Positions 1 to 9,174 of a stretch of DNA of 64,000 nucleotides are shown here, piece by piece. A program made the position numbers and the translations under genes. This DNA is from Rickettsia endosymbiont of Gonocerus acuteangulatus (GTDB lineage: Bacteria > Pseudomonadota > Alphaproteobacteria > Rickettsiales > Rickettsiaceae), in the NCBI RefSeq assembly GCF_964026435.1, contig NZ_OZ032147.1:62001-126000 (forward strand). Direction: 5' to 3'. Position 1 is the first letter of the stretch. Each line of letters begins with the position of its first letter. The notes below the pieces were generated by a model, which made no database searches, was not told the origin of the DNA, and was given only the letters and a program-made list of their open reading frames with translations.

Positions 1-89
1 ACAACTTTTTTCTTTAATTGCACTGCTCTAATTGCAGCAACATACCCGCCAGGTCCACCACCTATCACGGCTATATCATATTGTTCCAT
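1..89 (-). CDS. lpdA: Dihydrolipoamide dehydrogenase, N-terminal fragment cut by window edge
   Basis: Only the first 29 codons lie in the window. Read on the minus strand from the ATG at 89-87 they begin [19 protein letters not shown], the FAD-binding Rossmann motif GxGxxG of the pyridine nucleotide-disulphide oxidoreductases. Together with the following basic segment (IRAVQLKKK) this is how dihydrolipoamide dehydrogenases begin. That enzyme is the E3 subunit of the pyruvate and 2-oxoglutarate dehydrogenase complexes and reoxidises lipoamide with NAD+ in the cytoplasm. Other flavin disulphide reductases begin similarly, so the name rests on the fold signature and is not certain. Confidence 0.75.
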   Translation of the reverse strand, partial: MEQYDIAVIGGGPGGYVAAIRAVQLKKKV

Positions 90-162
90 GTTGTTCTTAT
101 TTTTGTTGGTTGGTTTTATTACTTACTGAATGTTAATTATAAGTGAAATACAGTAGACGAAG

Positions 163-270
163 TTTAATTTGGAAAAGAGCAAGAAGCCTCGGAATTTTTG
201 ACCGCAGCGTACACGCGAGTAAAGTGAGGATCAAAAATGAGAAGCGACGTAGCCAATTTTTCAAATTAAA
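163..270. repeat. Palindromic repeat element at the dps 3' end
   Basis: The outer arms TTTAATTTGGAAAA (from 163) and TTTTTCAAATTAAA (to 270) are inverted copies. The interior has further complementarity around a GGAATTTTTGACC / GGATCAAAAATG pair. The size and nested palindromy fit a Rickettsia palindromic element. Its right arm supplies the dps stop codon, so it may have replaced the natural end of that gene. Confidence 0.6.
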
Positions 271-697
271 TGAGTATACTGCTTTTCAGCATCCATCTAT
301 TTTTCTCGTGCACTTTAATCCGTCCAATAATCATATCGGCAGTTCCCTCGTCACCCTCTGATTGGGCTATTTTTAGACCTTTATATAAAGTATCTCTAAT
401 GATTTCCTGATCTTTTACAAGGCTTTTTAGCATTTCATTTGCAGAAGCATTAGGGTTTGACTCACTTATAGATGCTAGTTTTATTAAATTTGATAATGCC
501 GGAACTTTAGCATCTAAAGTTCTTATTCTTTCAGCTAGCTCATCTAGACTTTCTGCCAAATCTTCATATTGCCCTTCGAATAATAAATGCAGGCTTCTAA
601 ATTCAGCCCCTTCAACATTCCAATGATAATTTTGTGTTTTAAAATATAAGGCGTAGCTATCTGCTAAAACCTGTTCTAAAGCTTTTATTACTTGCAT
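266..697 (-). CDS. dps: Dps-family ferritin-like DNA-protection protein
   Basis: The product is 143 residues; Dps proteins are usually 150-165. Dps forms 12-subunit cages that oxidise and store iron and protect DNA from Fenton damage. The ferroxidase signature is visible: NYHWNVEG near residues 22-29, followed by FEGQYEDLAESLDELAERI with the acidic residues that bind iron across the dimer interface. The protein is all helical and has no signal peptide. The start at 697 is the first ATG and gives the canonical N-terminus. The stop lies inside a palindromic repeat, and the tail after WMLKS is short and unusual, so the last helix may have been trimmed by repeat insertion. It stands alone between lpdA and the ccmA cluster. 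Confidence 0.85.
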   Translation of the reverse strand: MQVIKALEQVLADSYALYFKTQNYHWNVEGAEFRSLHLLFEGQYEDLAESLDELAERIRTLDAKVPALSNLIKLASISESNPNASANEMLKSLVKDQEIIRDTLYKGLKIAQSEGDEGTADMIIGRIKVHEKNRWMLKSSILI

Positions 698-760
698 AGT
701 TATACTCCTATAAATAAAAAGTTATGAACTTTTTGACTTTATAGTATTTCATTTAATACT

Positions 761-1351
761 TCAAGTAAGTTGTAATATTTGTGCTGATTTAATATGATTT
801 TCGGTGTGAGAAGATAGAAGTACAATACCGCCACTATTTGCTTTCATGACAATTAAGTTATTTAGTAAATCTCTATTTTCTTTACTTAAATTAGTTTCAA
901 CTTCATCAAGCAACCATAGATCCGACTGGCAAGCAATAAGCCTTGCTAAAGCTACAACTTTCTGTAATCCACTGGATAAAGTATAGCATTTTTCATCTAA
1001 TAAGTCATATAATTTAAAATAATGAATGGCAGCATCTAAAGTTTCCACTGAATTATAAATCTCTGACCAAAATTTTAGATTTTCAAAAACAGTCATCTCA
1101 AGCTTTAGACCTGAATTATGACCAATATAAGTGCAATAAGGCTTAGCAATATTGTTAATATTAAGATTTCTGTAGAAAATATTACCGTTACTTGGCTGCA
1201 TAATGCCCGCTACCATGCGTAATAGCGAAGTTTTACCACAACCATTAGCTCCTTTTATATAAGTAATAGCAGAATCTAAAAAAGTAATACTTAAATTATC
1301 AAATAATTGTTTTTGATATATATTAAATTTTAATTGGTGAAATGATAGCAT
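761..1351 (-). CDS. ccmA: Heme exporter ATP-binding protein CcmA
   Basis: This 196-residue ABC ATPase is the cytoplasmic motor of the CcmABC complex, which releases holo-CcmE during cytochrome c maturation. It shows Walker [10 protein letters not shown] (about residues 33-41), the signature LSSGLQK, Walker [12 protein letters not shown] and a switch histidine in LLSSHTE. The length fits CcmA, which is shorter than most ABC subunits. Its start codon lies one base after the stop of a 57-codon gene, so it is probably translated from the same mRNA as the two small genes upstream. A ccmC gene is found separately at 51,868-52,557; ccmB is not in this window. Confidence 0.88.
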   Translation of the reverse strand: MLSFHQLKFNIYQKQLFDNLSITFLDSAITYIKGANGCGKTSLLRMVAGIMQPSNGNIFYRNLNINNIAKPYCTYIGHNSGLKLEMTVFENLKFWSEIYNSVETLDAAIHYFKLYDLLDEKCYTLSSGLQKVVALARLIACQSDLWLLDEVETNLSKENRDLLNNLIVMKANSGGIVLLSSHTENHIKSAQILQLT

Positions 1352-1352
1352 C

Positions 1353-1526
1353 TTAGTATAGCTCTAATAATACTATATCATGATTAGGATTATTTTCCAG
1401 AGATTGGCTTTCCCCGCTTATATCAGTTACGTTATTAGCAGAAGATGGCAAATTTTCATTTGCCATTTCTTCTACCGATAATAATTTAGAGAAAATTGTA
1501 GATAATATATTAGGTTTAGATTTCAT
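1353..1526 (-). CDS. Small hypothetical protein (57 aa) between an 81-aa gene and ccmA
   Basis: The reading frame runs from ATG at 1526 to TAA at 1353 and encodes 57 residues beginning [20 protein letters not shown]. The ATG overlaps the TGA of the upstream 81-codon gene as ATGA, and its own stop is one base before the ccmA start. Overlap and tight spacing on both sides argue for a translated member of a three-gene operon. The N-terminus is basic and amphipathic and the rest is polar and Asn/Ser-rich, with no recognised domain. It could also be the decayed remnant of a longer gene. I do not know its function. Confidence 0.5.
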   Translation of the reverse strand: MKSKPNILSTIFSKLLSVEEMANENLPSSANNVTDISGESQSLENNPNHDIVLLELY

Positions 1527-1768
1527 GAGTTTAACTCAACTTCATCATTATCCCCAGCAAGTTCTGTATTATCCTTTTCTTGGCTGTTACCGATTCCTAA
1601 TTTTTCACGAGCATTTCTTAAAGCTTCTTTATGGTCAGATGCTTCTGGATTAACAACATGGCTTACATTTATCCCTGTTGCTTCATTAACATCTTGACCA
1701 ACTGCTCTACTTGCATCATCTAACTTCTCATTTACTTTTTTAGCTTCTTTTTCTGTTCTTTTTAACAT
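1523..1768 (-). CDS. Small charged hypothetical protein (81 aa) heading the ccmA cluster
   Basis: This is an 81-residue, highly charged protein with no membrane segment. It has a basic N-terminus (MLKRTEKEAKKVNEKLDD), a middle segment DVNEATGINVSHVVNPEAS and an acidic Glu/Asp/Asn tail. The heptad-like start suggests a helix. Its stop codon overlaps the next small gene (ATGA), and ccmA follows directly. No family is recognised. Operon position links it loosely to the ccmA transcript but does not show a role in cytochrome maturation. Confidence 0.5.
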   Translation of the reverse strand: MLKRTEKEAKKVNEKLDDASRAVGQDVNEATGINVSHVVNPEASDHKEALRNAREKLGIGNSQEKDNTELAGDNDEVELNS

Positions 1769-1825
1769 ATAGACCTCAATTTAAAGTTCTATAATTAGAG
1801 TAACACTTGAATCTTTTATAATCAA

Positions 1826-3310
1826 CTAGAAAAATTTAACTAACAAATTCTCTACCGACAAATGAAATACATTTAAAATAGAACTTGGCATTAGACCGAA
1901 ATAAATAATTAGTAATATTAAAGGGGAAATTGAGATTATTTCGTAACTATATAAATCTCTGAAATTAATGATTTCTTTATTAGTAACTTCGCCCAGCATA
2001 ACTTCTTTATATAGCTTCAGCATATAAACAGCACCAAGAATTATACCAAGAGCTGCTAAGAAAGTTGCTATTACATTTACCTTATAAATTCCAAGTAGGC
2101 TTAAAAACTCACCGATAAATCCGCTAGTTCCTGGCAAGCCAACAGAGCCAAGCATTGCAATCATAAAAAACGTGGCAAGCACCGGCATTTTACTTGCAAC
2201 ACCACCATATTTAGCTATCTCTTTAGTATGTAACCTTTCATATAAAGTGCCAACTATTAAGAATAAGCAGGAAGAGATTATACCATGGCTTAACATTTGG
2301 AATAATGCCCCGCTAATTCCGCTATCAGTAAAGCTAAAAATACCTATCGTAACATAACCCATATGAGCAATAGACGAATAAGCAATCATTTTCTTCATAT
2401 CTTTTTGAGCTAATGCGACAAGGGAGGCATCTATTATAGCAATAACACTAAGCCAAATTACATAAATTGCAAATTCTTGCGATGCGTTAGGTAGAAGTGG
2501 CAGTAATACCCTTAAAAAACCATAGCCACCAAGTTTTAGCAAAATACCAGCAAGAATAACTGAGCCGCTGGTAGGGGCTTGTACGTGAGCGTCAGGTAAC
2601 CATGTGTGAAACGGAATCATAGGAATTTTGATGGCAAAGGCGATAAAAATAGCCCACCATAAAATTTGCTGCACATGCAAAGGGAAATTATTAGTAAATT
2701 CGCCAATATTGCTTAAATCAAAGCTGTGAATCTTACTATAAATATATATTATCGATAATAAGAAAAATACCGAACCAAAGAAAGTATATAAGAAGAATTT
2801 AACAGCCGCATATATTCTATTCTCACCGCCCCATACTCCGATAATAATATACATTGGTACTAATATTACTTCGAAAAATAAGTAGAATAATAATAAATTT
2901 ATTGAGGTAAATGCCCCTATACAAAAGGATTCCATTAATAAAAAACATACCAAATATTCTTTAATATATTTTTTAACAGTAAATAAGCTCCCAATAATGC
3001 AAATAAGAGTGAGAAAGGAAGTTAAGCTTACGAAAAATATTGATATACCATCAATACCTACATGGAATTCAAGCCCAATTTTATCAAGCCAGCTATATCG
3101 TTCAACAAATTGATAAGCAGGGTTAGATGAATCAAATTCTATTAATATATATATAGTTGAGATAAATGTTAAAACACTACTCAGCACCGCAACATACATT
3201 GTATGTATTTGCTTATCGGGTTTTTTGCTTTGACTAATAAATAGCAAAATATATAGCACGCTTATTAGCGGCAAGAAGATAGTAATAGATATAATTGGTA
3301 ATTCTAACAT
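1826..3310 (-). CDS. nuoM: NADH-quinone oxidoreductase subunit M
   Basis: The product is 494 residues, the usual length for NuoM, and is almost entirely transmembrane. NuoM is one of the antiporter-like proton-pumping subunits of respiratory complex I. Family marks are LFYLFFEVILVPMYIIIGVWG (conserved Glu of helix 5), the discontinuous helix 7 region KIPMIPFHTWLPDAHVQAP with its conserved Lys, and DMKKMIAYSSIAHMGYV with the helix-12 region lysines. It is the last gene of a nuoJ-K-L-M run on the minus strand. It is separated from nuoL by 179 bp containing a strong palindromic repeat that could attenuate or terminate transcription. Confidence 0.95.
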   Translation of the reverse strand: MLELPIISITIFLPLISVLYILLFISQSKKPDKQIHTMYVAVLSSVLTFISTIYILIEFDSSNPAYQFVERYSWLDKIGLEFHVGIDGISIFFVSLTSFLTLICIIGSLFTVKKYIKEYLVCFLLMESFCIGAFTSINLLLFYLFFEVILVPMYIIIGVWGGENRIYAAVKFFLYTFFGSVFFLLSIIYIYSKIHSFDLSNIGEFTNNFPLHVQQILWWAIFIAFAIKIPMIPFHTWLPDAHVQAPTSGSVILAGILLKLGGYGFLRVLLPLLPNASQEFAIYVIWLSVIAIIDASLVALAQKDMKKMIAYSSIAHMGYVTIGIFSFTDSGISGALFQMLSHGIISSCLFLIVGTLYERLHTKEIAKYGGVASKMPVLATFFMIAMLGSVGLPGTSGFIGEFLSLLGIYKVNVIATFLAALGIILGAVYMLKLYKEVMLGEVTNKEIINFRDLYSYEIISISPLILLIIYFGLMPSSILNVFHLSVENLLVKFF

Positions 3311-3373
3311 TTTTTTAAGATTTTATAAGTTTTTTGTCATTCTTAGCAATGGCAATGGCTCATATGTTATTCT

Positions 3374-3480
3374 CGCTTAAGGCTTGCCCACGTGGATCGA
3401 AAAACGCCCTAAGGTAGTCATCTAGTTCATAAATCACGGGATGACAGGGGAAAATAATCCACGTGGGCAAGCCTTAAGCG
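3374..3480. repeat. Palindromic repeat with perfect 24-bp arms between nuoL and nuoM
   Basis: The arms at 3374-3397 and 3457-3480 are perfect inverted copies (core CTTAAGGCTTGCCCACGTGG). The spacer contains ATAAATCACGGGATGACAG, a motif shared with the repeats at 18,622, 60,553 and 63,236. RNA from either strand would fold into a long hairpin. Confidence 0.85.
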
Positions 3481-3489
3481 GTAATGACA

Positions 3490-5421
3490 CTACACTACAA
3501 CTAACCAAACAAAGTAACTAATTGTTACAACAACAAACAACACTATATATAAAGTATAATTAAAAACATATCCAGTTTGGGTTTTACCGGTTAAAGTACT
3601 AAAACAATTAACACTCCTTGCAAAACCATTCGGACCAAAACGATCAATTATTTTTTGATCACCAGAATAAAATAAACAAGCTAAGCAGTTAATAGGTTTT
3701 ACTATTAAGAAATTATATAGCTCATCAAAATAATATTTATTAGTTAATATTTTGGTAAAGTAATTATCTTTACTGGATTCCCGCCTACGCGGGAATGATA
3801 TAACAACATCTGATTTATATAAATAAATCCCTGCAACAATCCCTATTATTCCCACTATCATTGGTAATAATTTAATATGCAAAGGTGGATGAGTAATTAA
3901 TAGCTTATAAGCTTGTAAATTAAGTAAACTATCATGGAAATAACCATTTGATTTATCCATCGAAAGCAGATAATAACCAATCATCCCGCTAAAAAAGCTT
4001 CCTGCCACCAATAATGTAAGGGGATTATTCATTACTTTAGGTGGTTCATGAGCGTGTTCGAAAACATTTTTTTCTAGTCTAGTTTTGCCGTGGAATACCA
4101 ACATAATAATTTTCATTGAGTAAATAGCGGTAAGTATTGCAGCTAATATACCAAATATAAACATAAATGATCCGCTGCTATAAACCGCTTCCAAGATCGA
4201 ATCTTTTGAATAAAACCCTGCAAGCGGATAGATCCCTATTAACGCAAGCGAACCGATTAAAAAATTTCCATAAGTTATAGGCATCTTATTTCGCAGCTCA
4301 CCCATTTTAAATATATCCTGCTGATGAACTGCATGTATAACGCTGCCAGCTGATAAAAATAGTAATGCTTTAAAAAAGGCATGCGTTACTAAATGAAATA
4401 TACCACTATTATATGCTGATACTCCGCAAGCCATAAACATATAACCAAGCTGGCTACAAGTTGAATAGGCAATAATTTTTTTGATATCGTTTTGCATAAT
4501 GGCAATGCTTGCAGCAAAAAGGCAAGTAATACCGCCGATGATCGTGATGAATTGTAGCACCATAGGGCTGTATTCAAACAAATATGAACAGCGTGCTACT
4601 AAAAACACTCCTGCCGTTACCATAGTTGCTGCGTGAATCAGTGCAGATACAGGAGTAGGTCCTTCCATTGCATCAGAAAGCCATACATGCAAGCCTATCT
4701 GTGCCGATTTACCCATACAACCGATGAATAACAATAAGCAGGCAATATCAAGGATAGAAATTTCAAAATCAGCTAGCAATATTTTTGTATTAGCTAATTT
4801 TGGAGCAAGCAAAAATACATCCTCATAATTTGCTGAATGACAATAAAAAATAATCGTTATTACGCCTAAAATAAAGGCAAAATCTCCAACTCTATTTGCT
4901 ATAAAAGCTTTAATAGCTGCTTTATTTGCTGATTCTTTTGAGTACCAAAAACCAATTAATAAATACGAACAGACGCCAACTCCCTCCCAACCAAAAAATA
5001 ATTGTAAGAAATTATGCGCCGATACTAGCATTAGCATAAAGAAAGTAAACAATGACAGGAAAGATAAGAAACGTACTATCCCCTTATCTTCTTCTGCCAT
5101 ATAGCCGAGAGAATAAATATGCACGACGCTAGATACCCATGTGACGGCTATAAACATTATGCTTGTTAGCTGATCTATATAAATCGACCAATCTACCTTA
5201 AATTGGCTAACTTCAATCCATGGCAATAATTTTATATGGATTATATGCCCGTTTAATCCTGTGTGATTAAATATTATTAATGCAAATAATGCTGATAAAG
5301 ATAAAAACGATGTTGCAACTATAGACGCTAGTTTTTTATCTATTCTTCTTACAAATAATCCGTTTATTAAAGCGGAAGCAAGAGGTAATACAATAATCAT
5401 TATAGCAATACTTTGATACAT
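3490..5421 (-). CDS. nuoL: NADH-quinone oxidoreductase subunit L, carrying an in-frame repeat insertion
   Basis: This 643-residue multi-spanning protein is the distal antiporter-like proton pump of complex I, anchored by its long lateral helix. Signatures include [18 protein letters not shown] (conserved Glu), [37 protein letters not shown] and [18 protein letters not shown]. The first ATG at 5421 is 2 bp after the nuoK stop, indicating coupled translation. In the C-terminal third, near residues 537-550, the protein contains [12 protein letters not shown]. This is encoded by a palindromic repeat core (3771-3812) that has kept the frame open. It lies in the loop before the lateral-helix region, where an insertion could be tolerated. 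Confidence 0.95.
   Translation of the reverse strand: MYQSIAIMIIVLPLASALINGLFVRRIDKKLASIVATSFLSLSALFALIIFNHTGLNGHIIHIKLLPWIEVSQFKVDWSIYIDQLTSIMFIAVTWVSSVVHIYSLGYMAEEDKGIVRFLSFLSLFTFFMLMLVSAHNFLQLFFGWEGVGVCSYLLIGFWYSKESANKAAIKAFIANRVGDFAFILGVITIIFYCHSANYEDVFLLAPKLANTKILLADFEISILDIACLLLFIGCMGKSAQIGLHVWLSDAMEGPTPVSALIHAATMVTAGVFLVARCSYLFEYSPMVLQFITIIGGITCLFAASIAIMQNDIKKIIAYSTCSQLGYMFMACGVSAYNSGIFHLVTHAFFKALLFLSAGSVIHAVHQQDIFKMGELRNKMPITYGNFLIGSLALIGIYPLAGFYSKDSILEAVYSSGSFMFIFGILAAILTAIYSMKIIMLVFHGKTRLEKNVFEHAHEPPKVMNNPLTLLVAGSFFSGMIGYYLLSMDKSNGYFHDSLLNLQAYKLLITHPPLHIKLLPMIVGIIGIVAGIYLYKSDVVISFPRRRESSKDNYFTKILTNKYYFDELYNFLIVKPINCLACLFYSGDQKIIDRFGPNGFARSVNCFSTLTGKTQTGYVFNYTLYIVLFVVVTISYFVWLVVV
3771..3812. 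repeat. Palindromic repeat core inserted in frame within nuoL
   Basis: GGATTCCCGCCTACGCGGGAAT is a near-perfect palindrome, and the same core type recurs at the ends of the intergenic repeat 23,958-24,075. Read on the minus strand it gives the arginine-rich peptide FPRRRES inside NuoL. The host reading frame is not broken, which is the known behaviour of Rickettsia palindromic elements within genes. Confidence 0.75.
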
Positions 5422-5423
5422 CT

Positions 5424-5738
5424 TTATCCTCTCATCTGATTGATATCTGTGACTTCAATCGAGCCTTTATTACGGAAATATATCAGTAATATCGCAAGAC
5501 CAATAGAAGTTTCAGCAGCAGCTATAGTTAGAATTATAATGCTAAAAATCTGCCCTGATAATTCTTGCATATATACCGAGAAAGCAACAAAATTTATATT
5601 AACTGCAAGCAGCATTAGTTCAATCGACATTAATATATTGATAATATTTTTGCGGTGCATAAATAATCCAAGCATTCCGATAGTAAACACTAAACTGCTT
5701 AAGATCAAATAGTGATTAAGCCCTATATATTCATTCAT
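5424..5738 (-). CDS. nuoK: NADH-quinone oxidoreductase subunit K
   Basis: NuoK is a small three-helix membrane subunit of complex I in the proton-translocating chain. The 104-residue product shows the conserved glutamates in [18 protein letters not shown] and [19 protein letters not shown] chose the ATG giving [12 protein letters not shown], which matches the family length of about 100. An upstream in-frame ATG at 5753 would add MRISN but lies deeper inside nuoJ. The chosen start overlaps the nuoJ stop by 8 bp and the stop lies 2 bp before nuoL, so the four nuo genes are probably co-translated. Confidence 0.93.
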   Translation of the reverse strand: MNEYIGLNHYLILSSLVFTIGMLGLFMHRKNIINILMSIELMLLAVNINFVAFSVYMQELSGQIFSIIILTIAAAETSIGLAILLIYFRNKGSIEVTDINQMRG

Positions 5739-6348
5739 ATTTGATATTCTCAATTCCTTTATTTATAAGAGGCTTTGTCATTAATACAGCATTTTCCTTA
5801 TTATGCGAAAGTTGTTTTGTGATATTTTGACGCTTTACTCCGTCACGTTTTCTAAGAGTTAAGGTAATACAACCAATCATGGCAACAAATAAAATAAGCC
5901 CTGCGATTTGGAAAGGTATCATAAAATCAGTATATAATATTTTTCCTATTGCTTTAGTATTTGATACATCACTTGCTATGGCAAATGATAAATCAGAACT
6001 AAAATGAATATTTTTAGTACCAAGTAAAATAATCACTACTAAATCAGCAAACATAATCAAAGATACAAAAATGCTTAAGATAGGCTTTTCCTTTAGCTGA
6101 ATTATAGCTTTATTAAAATGCATATCCAGCATCATTATCAAAAATAAAAATAATACTGCTACTGCTCCGACATATATGACTATTAGCATCATTGCTAAAA
6201 ATTCTGCACCAAGCAATATCATAAGTCCAGAGCCGTTAATAAAGGCAAAAATTAACCATAATACTGAGTATACGGAATTTTTGCTCAAAACAACGCATAG
6301 ACTGCTAATTATGATTAATGTTGTAAATAAATAAAAAAATATTGGCAT
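5731..6348 (-). CDS. nuoJ: NADH-quinone oxidoreductase subunit J
   Basis: The product is 205 residues with five predicted membrane helices. NuoJ carries the pi-bulge helix that couples quinone reduction to proton pumping in complex I. The conserved segment [20 protein letters not shown] around residues 48-66 is diagnostic. The C-terminal ~35 residues after [10 protein letters not shown] are polar and probably cytoplasmic. It is the first gene of the nuoJ-K-L-M block here. Complex I genes upstream of nuoJ are not adjacent, because a palindromic repeat and a methyltransferase pseudogene precede it. Split nuo clusters are usual in Rickettsia. Confidence 0.93.
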   Translation of the reverse strand: MPIFFYLFTTLIIISSLCVVLSKNSVYSVLWLIFAFINGSGLMILLGAEFLAMMLIVIYVGAVAVLFLFLIMMLDMHFNKAIIQLKEKPILSIFVSLIMFADLVVIILLGTKNIHFSSDLSFAIASDVSNTKAIGKILYTDFMIPFQIAGLILFVAMIGCITLTLRKRDGVKRQNITKQLSHNKENAVLMTKPLINKGIENIKYE

Positions 6349-6374
6349 GAGTTATTATATTATGTTTCCTCACA

Positions 6375-6460
6375 TCATTGCGAGGAGATGCATGGCATCG
6401 ACTCAGCAATCTTGTCAAATATCCTAAGATTGCCACGCTCCTTGCAGTCACTCGCAATGA
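6375..6460. repeat. Palindromic repeat upstream of nuoJ
   Basis: TCATTGCGAG at 6375 and CTCGCAATGA at 6451-6460 form the outer arms. The interior contains GATTGCCACGCTCCTTGCAG, which recurs in the repeats at 16,161 and, degraded, at 55,308. It belongs to the same dispersed family and encodes nothing. Confidence 0.75.
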
Positions 6461-6471
6461 CGGATTATATA

Positions 6472-8098
6472 TTAAACCAATAAAGCGTTAGCGGCAAACT
6501 TGTCAATCATTGGTATAAATAAGACCTCGAGTTCTTTACGTATCACTTCTTGATCTTCTATTTTTTGTCCGTCTTTGCTTAAATTTATTTCACCTTTTAC
6601 TACATGACCCATCACTGCGTCAATAATAGCTTTCTTATCATGCTTACCATCCATATATCTAATAGCAAGTTTTTCAAAGAAATTAACCCCTACTGGCTCA
6701 TGTTTTAAATTTGTAACCCACATATAAGGAGTATGGATTGCTTGATGTATCACAAGCTTTGTAGTTTTAGGCTTATCAAGCTCAGGTGTTTCTCTATGTT
6801 TCTGAGTAGTGATATTAATGTAACCTTGTAATACTAACTTCATTGCATTTTCTAAAAGCTCAGCTTTTATTTCATTTAATTTAGTACCATGTAGCTTTTT
6901 ATTAGCTTCCTCGGTTATTTTCTCAAAACTTAGAGGGTTATTAAGATGCTCACTAAAAGTATATAAAATAGCTTTCATGTAGGGTGAAGCAGTTGTTAAA
7001 TTACTATCTTTATTGCCGTTCAAAAAGAATGCTAAGCTTTCAGAAGCATTATTAAGATCAACCTCTTTAAGCGATTTTTCAGGAACGACGTTGAAGATCA
7101 TATTAAATTTCATTATGTCTTCGTTATTAATATTTCTGTTGATTTTTACATCATTATGACATAATAAAGTAGCTCTAAAACGACGATTTGTAATGAAATC
7201 CATATATTGTTCAGTTCTAACTATATCATTTACGACTTTATAACTGCTCTACTACTTTTTGCGGCATATTACCTAAATACATAGTAGAAAGGTTACAATC
7301 AGCTAAATATTGTAAATTATGCTTCCTTGCCTCTTCCATAAATTCATGGAAGTAAAACTGAGCATTTTCTTCTTCTAAATGATTATGAAGTAAATAATGA
7401 TCTGTTTGTTTCGATAATAATCCAGCTTCAGTTTTTAATACTTCAGCATAAGGTGTTTTTGAATTCTCTAAGCTATCCTTAACAAAATCTAATAGTAATC
7501 TAGACTGAGCTATTTTATCACGTACATTTGCAAATGAATTAGAATGATAAAGCATCATATCTCTAACTGTACAAACCATATTCCAACCAGGTAAAGTGTT
7601 ATAACTGATATATGCTATACCGTTTTTGCTTAGGTTTTTATTACATACATCAAAAATTTTATCTCTAACGTTTTTTGCTACCCAAGACATTACACCGTGA
7701 CAAATTATATAATCAAACTTATTCAAAGAATCATCAATATCAAGTATAGAACAATTATGAAATTCTATATTTTTCAGTCCAAGTTCTTTTACAGTTTTAT
7801 TTGCTTCGTCAATTTGTACTTTAGATAAATCAATACCAACAAAATGAGCTTTTGGATAAAGAACAGCATGAGGAATTAAATTACCACCAGCAGCACAACC
7901 TAACTCTAATATTTTTGCGGTTTCCACATTAGGGGCATCTACACCGAAAAGAGTCGCAAAAGTGCTTAAATGAAAAGGATTAGTAAAGAAATATGGATAG
8001 CTTTCATACGGCACTTCGTCATAAGTATTATGCTTTTCTTTCGTTGTTTTATCGTGACCATTAGGAAGATTTGAAGAATTACTAGCTTTTGAAGACAT
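6472..8098 (-). pseudogene. Protein-lysine methyltransferase (PKMT1-like, outer-membrane protein B modifier) split by one frameshift
   Basis: Two adjacent frames together make one methyltransferase of about 540 residues. The first (7238-8098) has the SAM-binding motif ILELGCAAGGN and the second (6472-7203) the C-terminal regulatory half. The first ends EQL-stop at 7238. A one-base shift there continues as YKVVNDIVRTEQYMDFITNR straight into the second frame with no other stop. That architecture (TYDEVPYESYPY, SAM domain, then RTEQYMDF and RRFR) is that of rickettsial PKMTs, which methylate lysines of OmpB. Position next to nuoJ matches PKMT1 as I recall it from R. prowazekii. Either the gene is inactive, two half-proteins are made, or the base difference is a sequencing error. 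Confidence 0.8.
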
Positions 8099-8147
8099 AT
8101 TTTTTCCTTATAAGTTAGATTAATTAGTACAGTTGCGATAATTAGCG

Positions 8148-8353
8148 TCATTACGAGGAGCGAAGCTTTGTTGCATGACTCGGTTTTTCCGTCATTGCGA
8201 GGAAATTACGAAGTAATTGACGAAGCAAAAAAGTATAAAAAATGCTAACTTATAGCATTTTTTATTATTTTTTCTGGATTGCCACACTCATTTCATTCGC
8301 ATAGCTCAGACAACTCTTGATCCTTGCAACAAAGCTTCGCTCCTTGCAATGAC
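8148..8353. repeat. Large palindromic repeat between the methyltransferase and the barrel protein
   Basis: The arms GTCATTACGAGGAGCGAAGC (from 8148) and GCTTCGCTCCTTGCAATGAC (to 8353) are inverted copies extended inward by TTTGTTGCA / TGCAACAAA. A smaller hairpin with T-runs sits in the centre. It fills the whole 286-bp space between the two genes. Confidence 0.75.
8237..8263. terminator. Bidirectional intrinsic terminator-like hairpin
   Basis: AAAAAATGCTA and TAGCATTTTTT form an 11-bp stem around a 5-base loop, with runs of T on both strands. It lies 120 bp past the stop of the barrel-protein gene on the minus strand, inside a palindromic repeat, and could end that transcript. Confidence 0.5.
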
Positions 8354-8384
8354 AAAGCTACCATATAAATATTTCACAGAATCT

Positions 8385-9116
8385 TTAAAATGGCAATCTA
8401 TAAGTAAATCCTATACCAAATTCTCCAACACCTATAGTTTTTTTAATAGGTTTTGCGGGTAAAAATTGTCCTGTTTTCATATCAAGTGTGTCATAATTAA
8501 TTCTCACCCGATATACTGTTTGTAATTTTGCAGTTAGATCTACACTAAAATTTGAAGAAAGAGATTTTGAAACTCCGAGTCCTGCTTGCCACGCAACACA
8601 ATTCTTATGTGTTTTTCTTACTTTAAAATAATCACTATTTATCACATCCCATTTTGAAGAGGTAGGCTTAACTTTTACCTGAGCTATACCACCACCTATT
8701 ATTACGAAAGGAGTAATACCATTCATCTCTTCTAAGTCATAAATAAGATTTAACATATATATGTTCGAAAATACTTTAGTATTCCCAGGAGTTTTAGGTA
8801 TAGTTAAACCATTGCTTAAATTTTGCGGCGGTAACACGTAATGCAGACGATGTTTAGGTTGATAAGTTGCCGAGAATTCGACAGATATTTGTGGATAAAT
8901 CGTATAACCGATTTTTCCGCTATACATACCTGCTCTTTTTAAAATAATTTCGGTATTAGAATGTTTATGGCGAAATTTACTAATAACAGGTTCAACTACG
9001 CCGCCTTCTCCTCCTATATAAAAGCCGGTTTGCTCGTTTATATTTTCTTCGGCAAAAACAGCATTAGTAGTAAAAATGGATAAAGCAACAGTAAATAATT
9101 GTAGTAATTTGATCAT
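8385..9116 (-). CDS. Outer-membrane beta-barrel surface protein
   Basis: The product is 243 residues. Residues 1-22 form a signal peptide (MIKLLQLFTVALSIFTTNAVFAEE, cleavage after VFA). The mature part alternates polar and hydrophobic residues in short strands, has a Gly-rich first strand (GFYIGGEGGVVEP) and ends GEFGIGFTYRLPF with a C-terminal Phe, as outer-membrane barrels do. This is the size and layout of eight-stranded opacity-protein/OmpA-type barrels used as surface antigens by Rickettsiales. No ligand can be inferred. It is a single gene on the minus strand followed by a palindromic repeat with a terminator-like hairpin. Confidence 0.7.
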   Translation of the reverse strand: MIKLLQLFTVALSIFTTNAVFAEENINEQTGFYIGGEGGVVEPVISKFRHKHSNTEIILKRAGMYSGKIGYTIYPQISVEFSATYQPKHRLHYVLPPQNLSNGLTIPKTPGNTKVFSNIYMLNLIYDLEEMNGITPFVIIGGGIAQVKVKPTSSKWDVINSDYFKVRKTHKNCVAWQAGLGVSKSLSSNFSVDLTAKLQTVYRVRINYDTLDMKTGQFLPAKPIKKTIGVGEFGIGFTYRLPF

Positions 9117-9174
9117 TATATTTATCTTGGAAAAATTTTTAAGGATATTATATCTTTAGCCTATTAGCGGTCAA

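Noticed and set aside
143-361. A 72-codon plus-strand frame opposite dps
   Set aside because: It runs through a palindromic repeat and antisense to dps, with no ribosome site or family.
8148-8353. CRISPR-like repeat clusters
   Set aside because: The repeats are single palindromes, not direct arrays with equal spacers; no cas genes are present.
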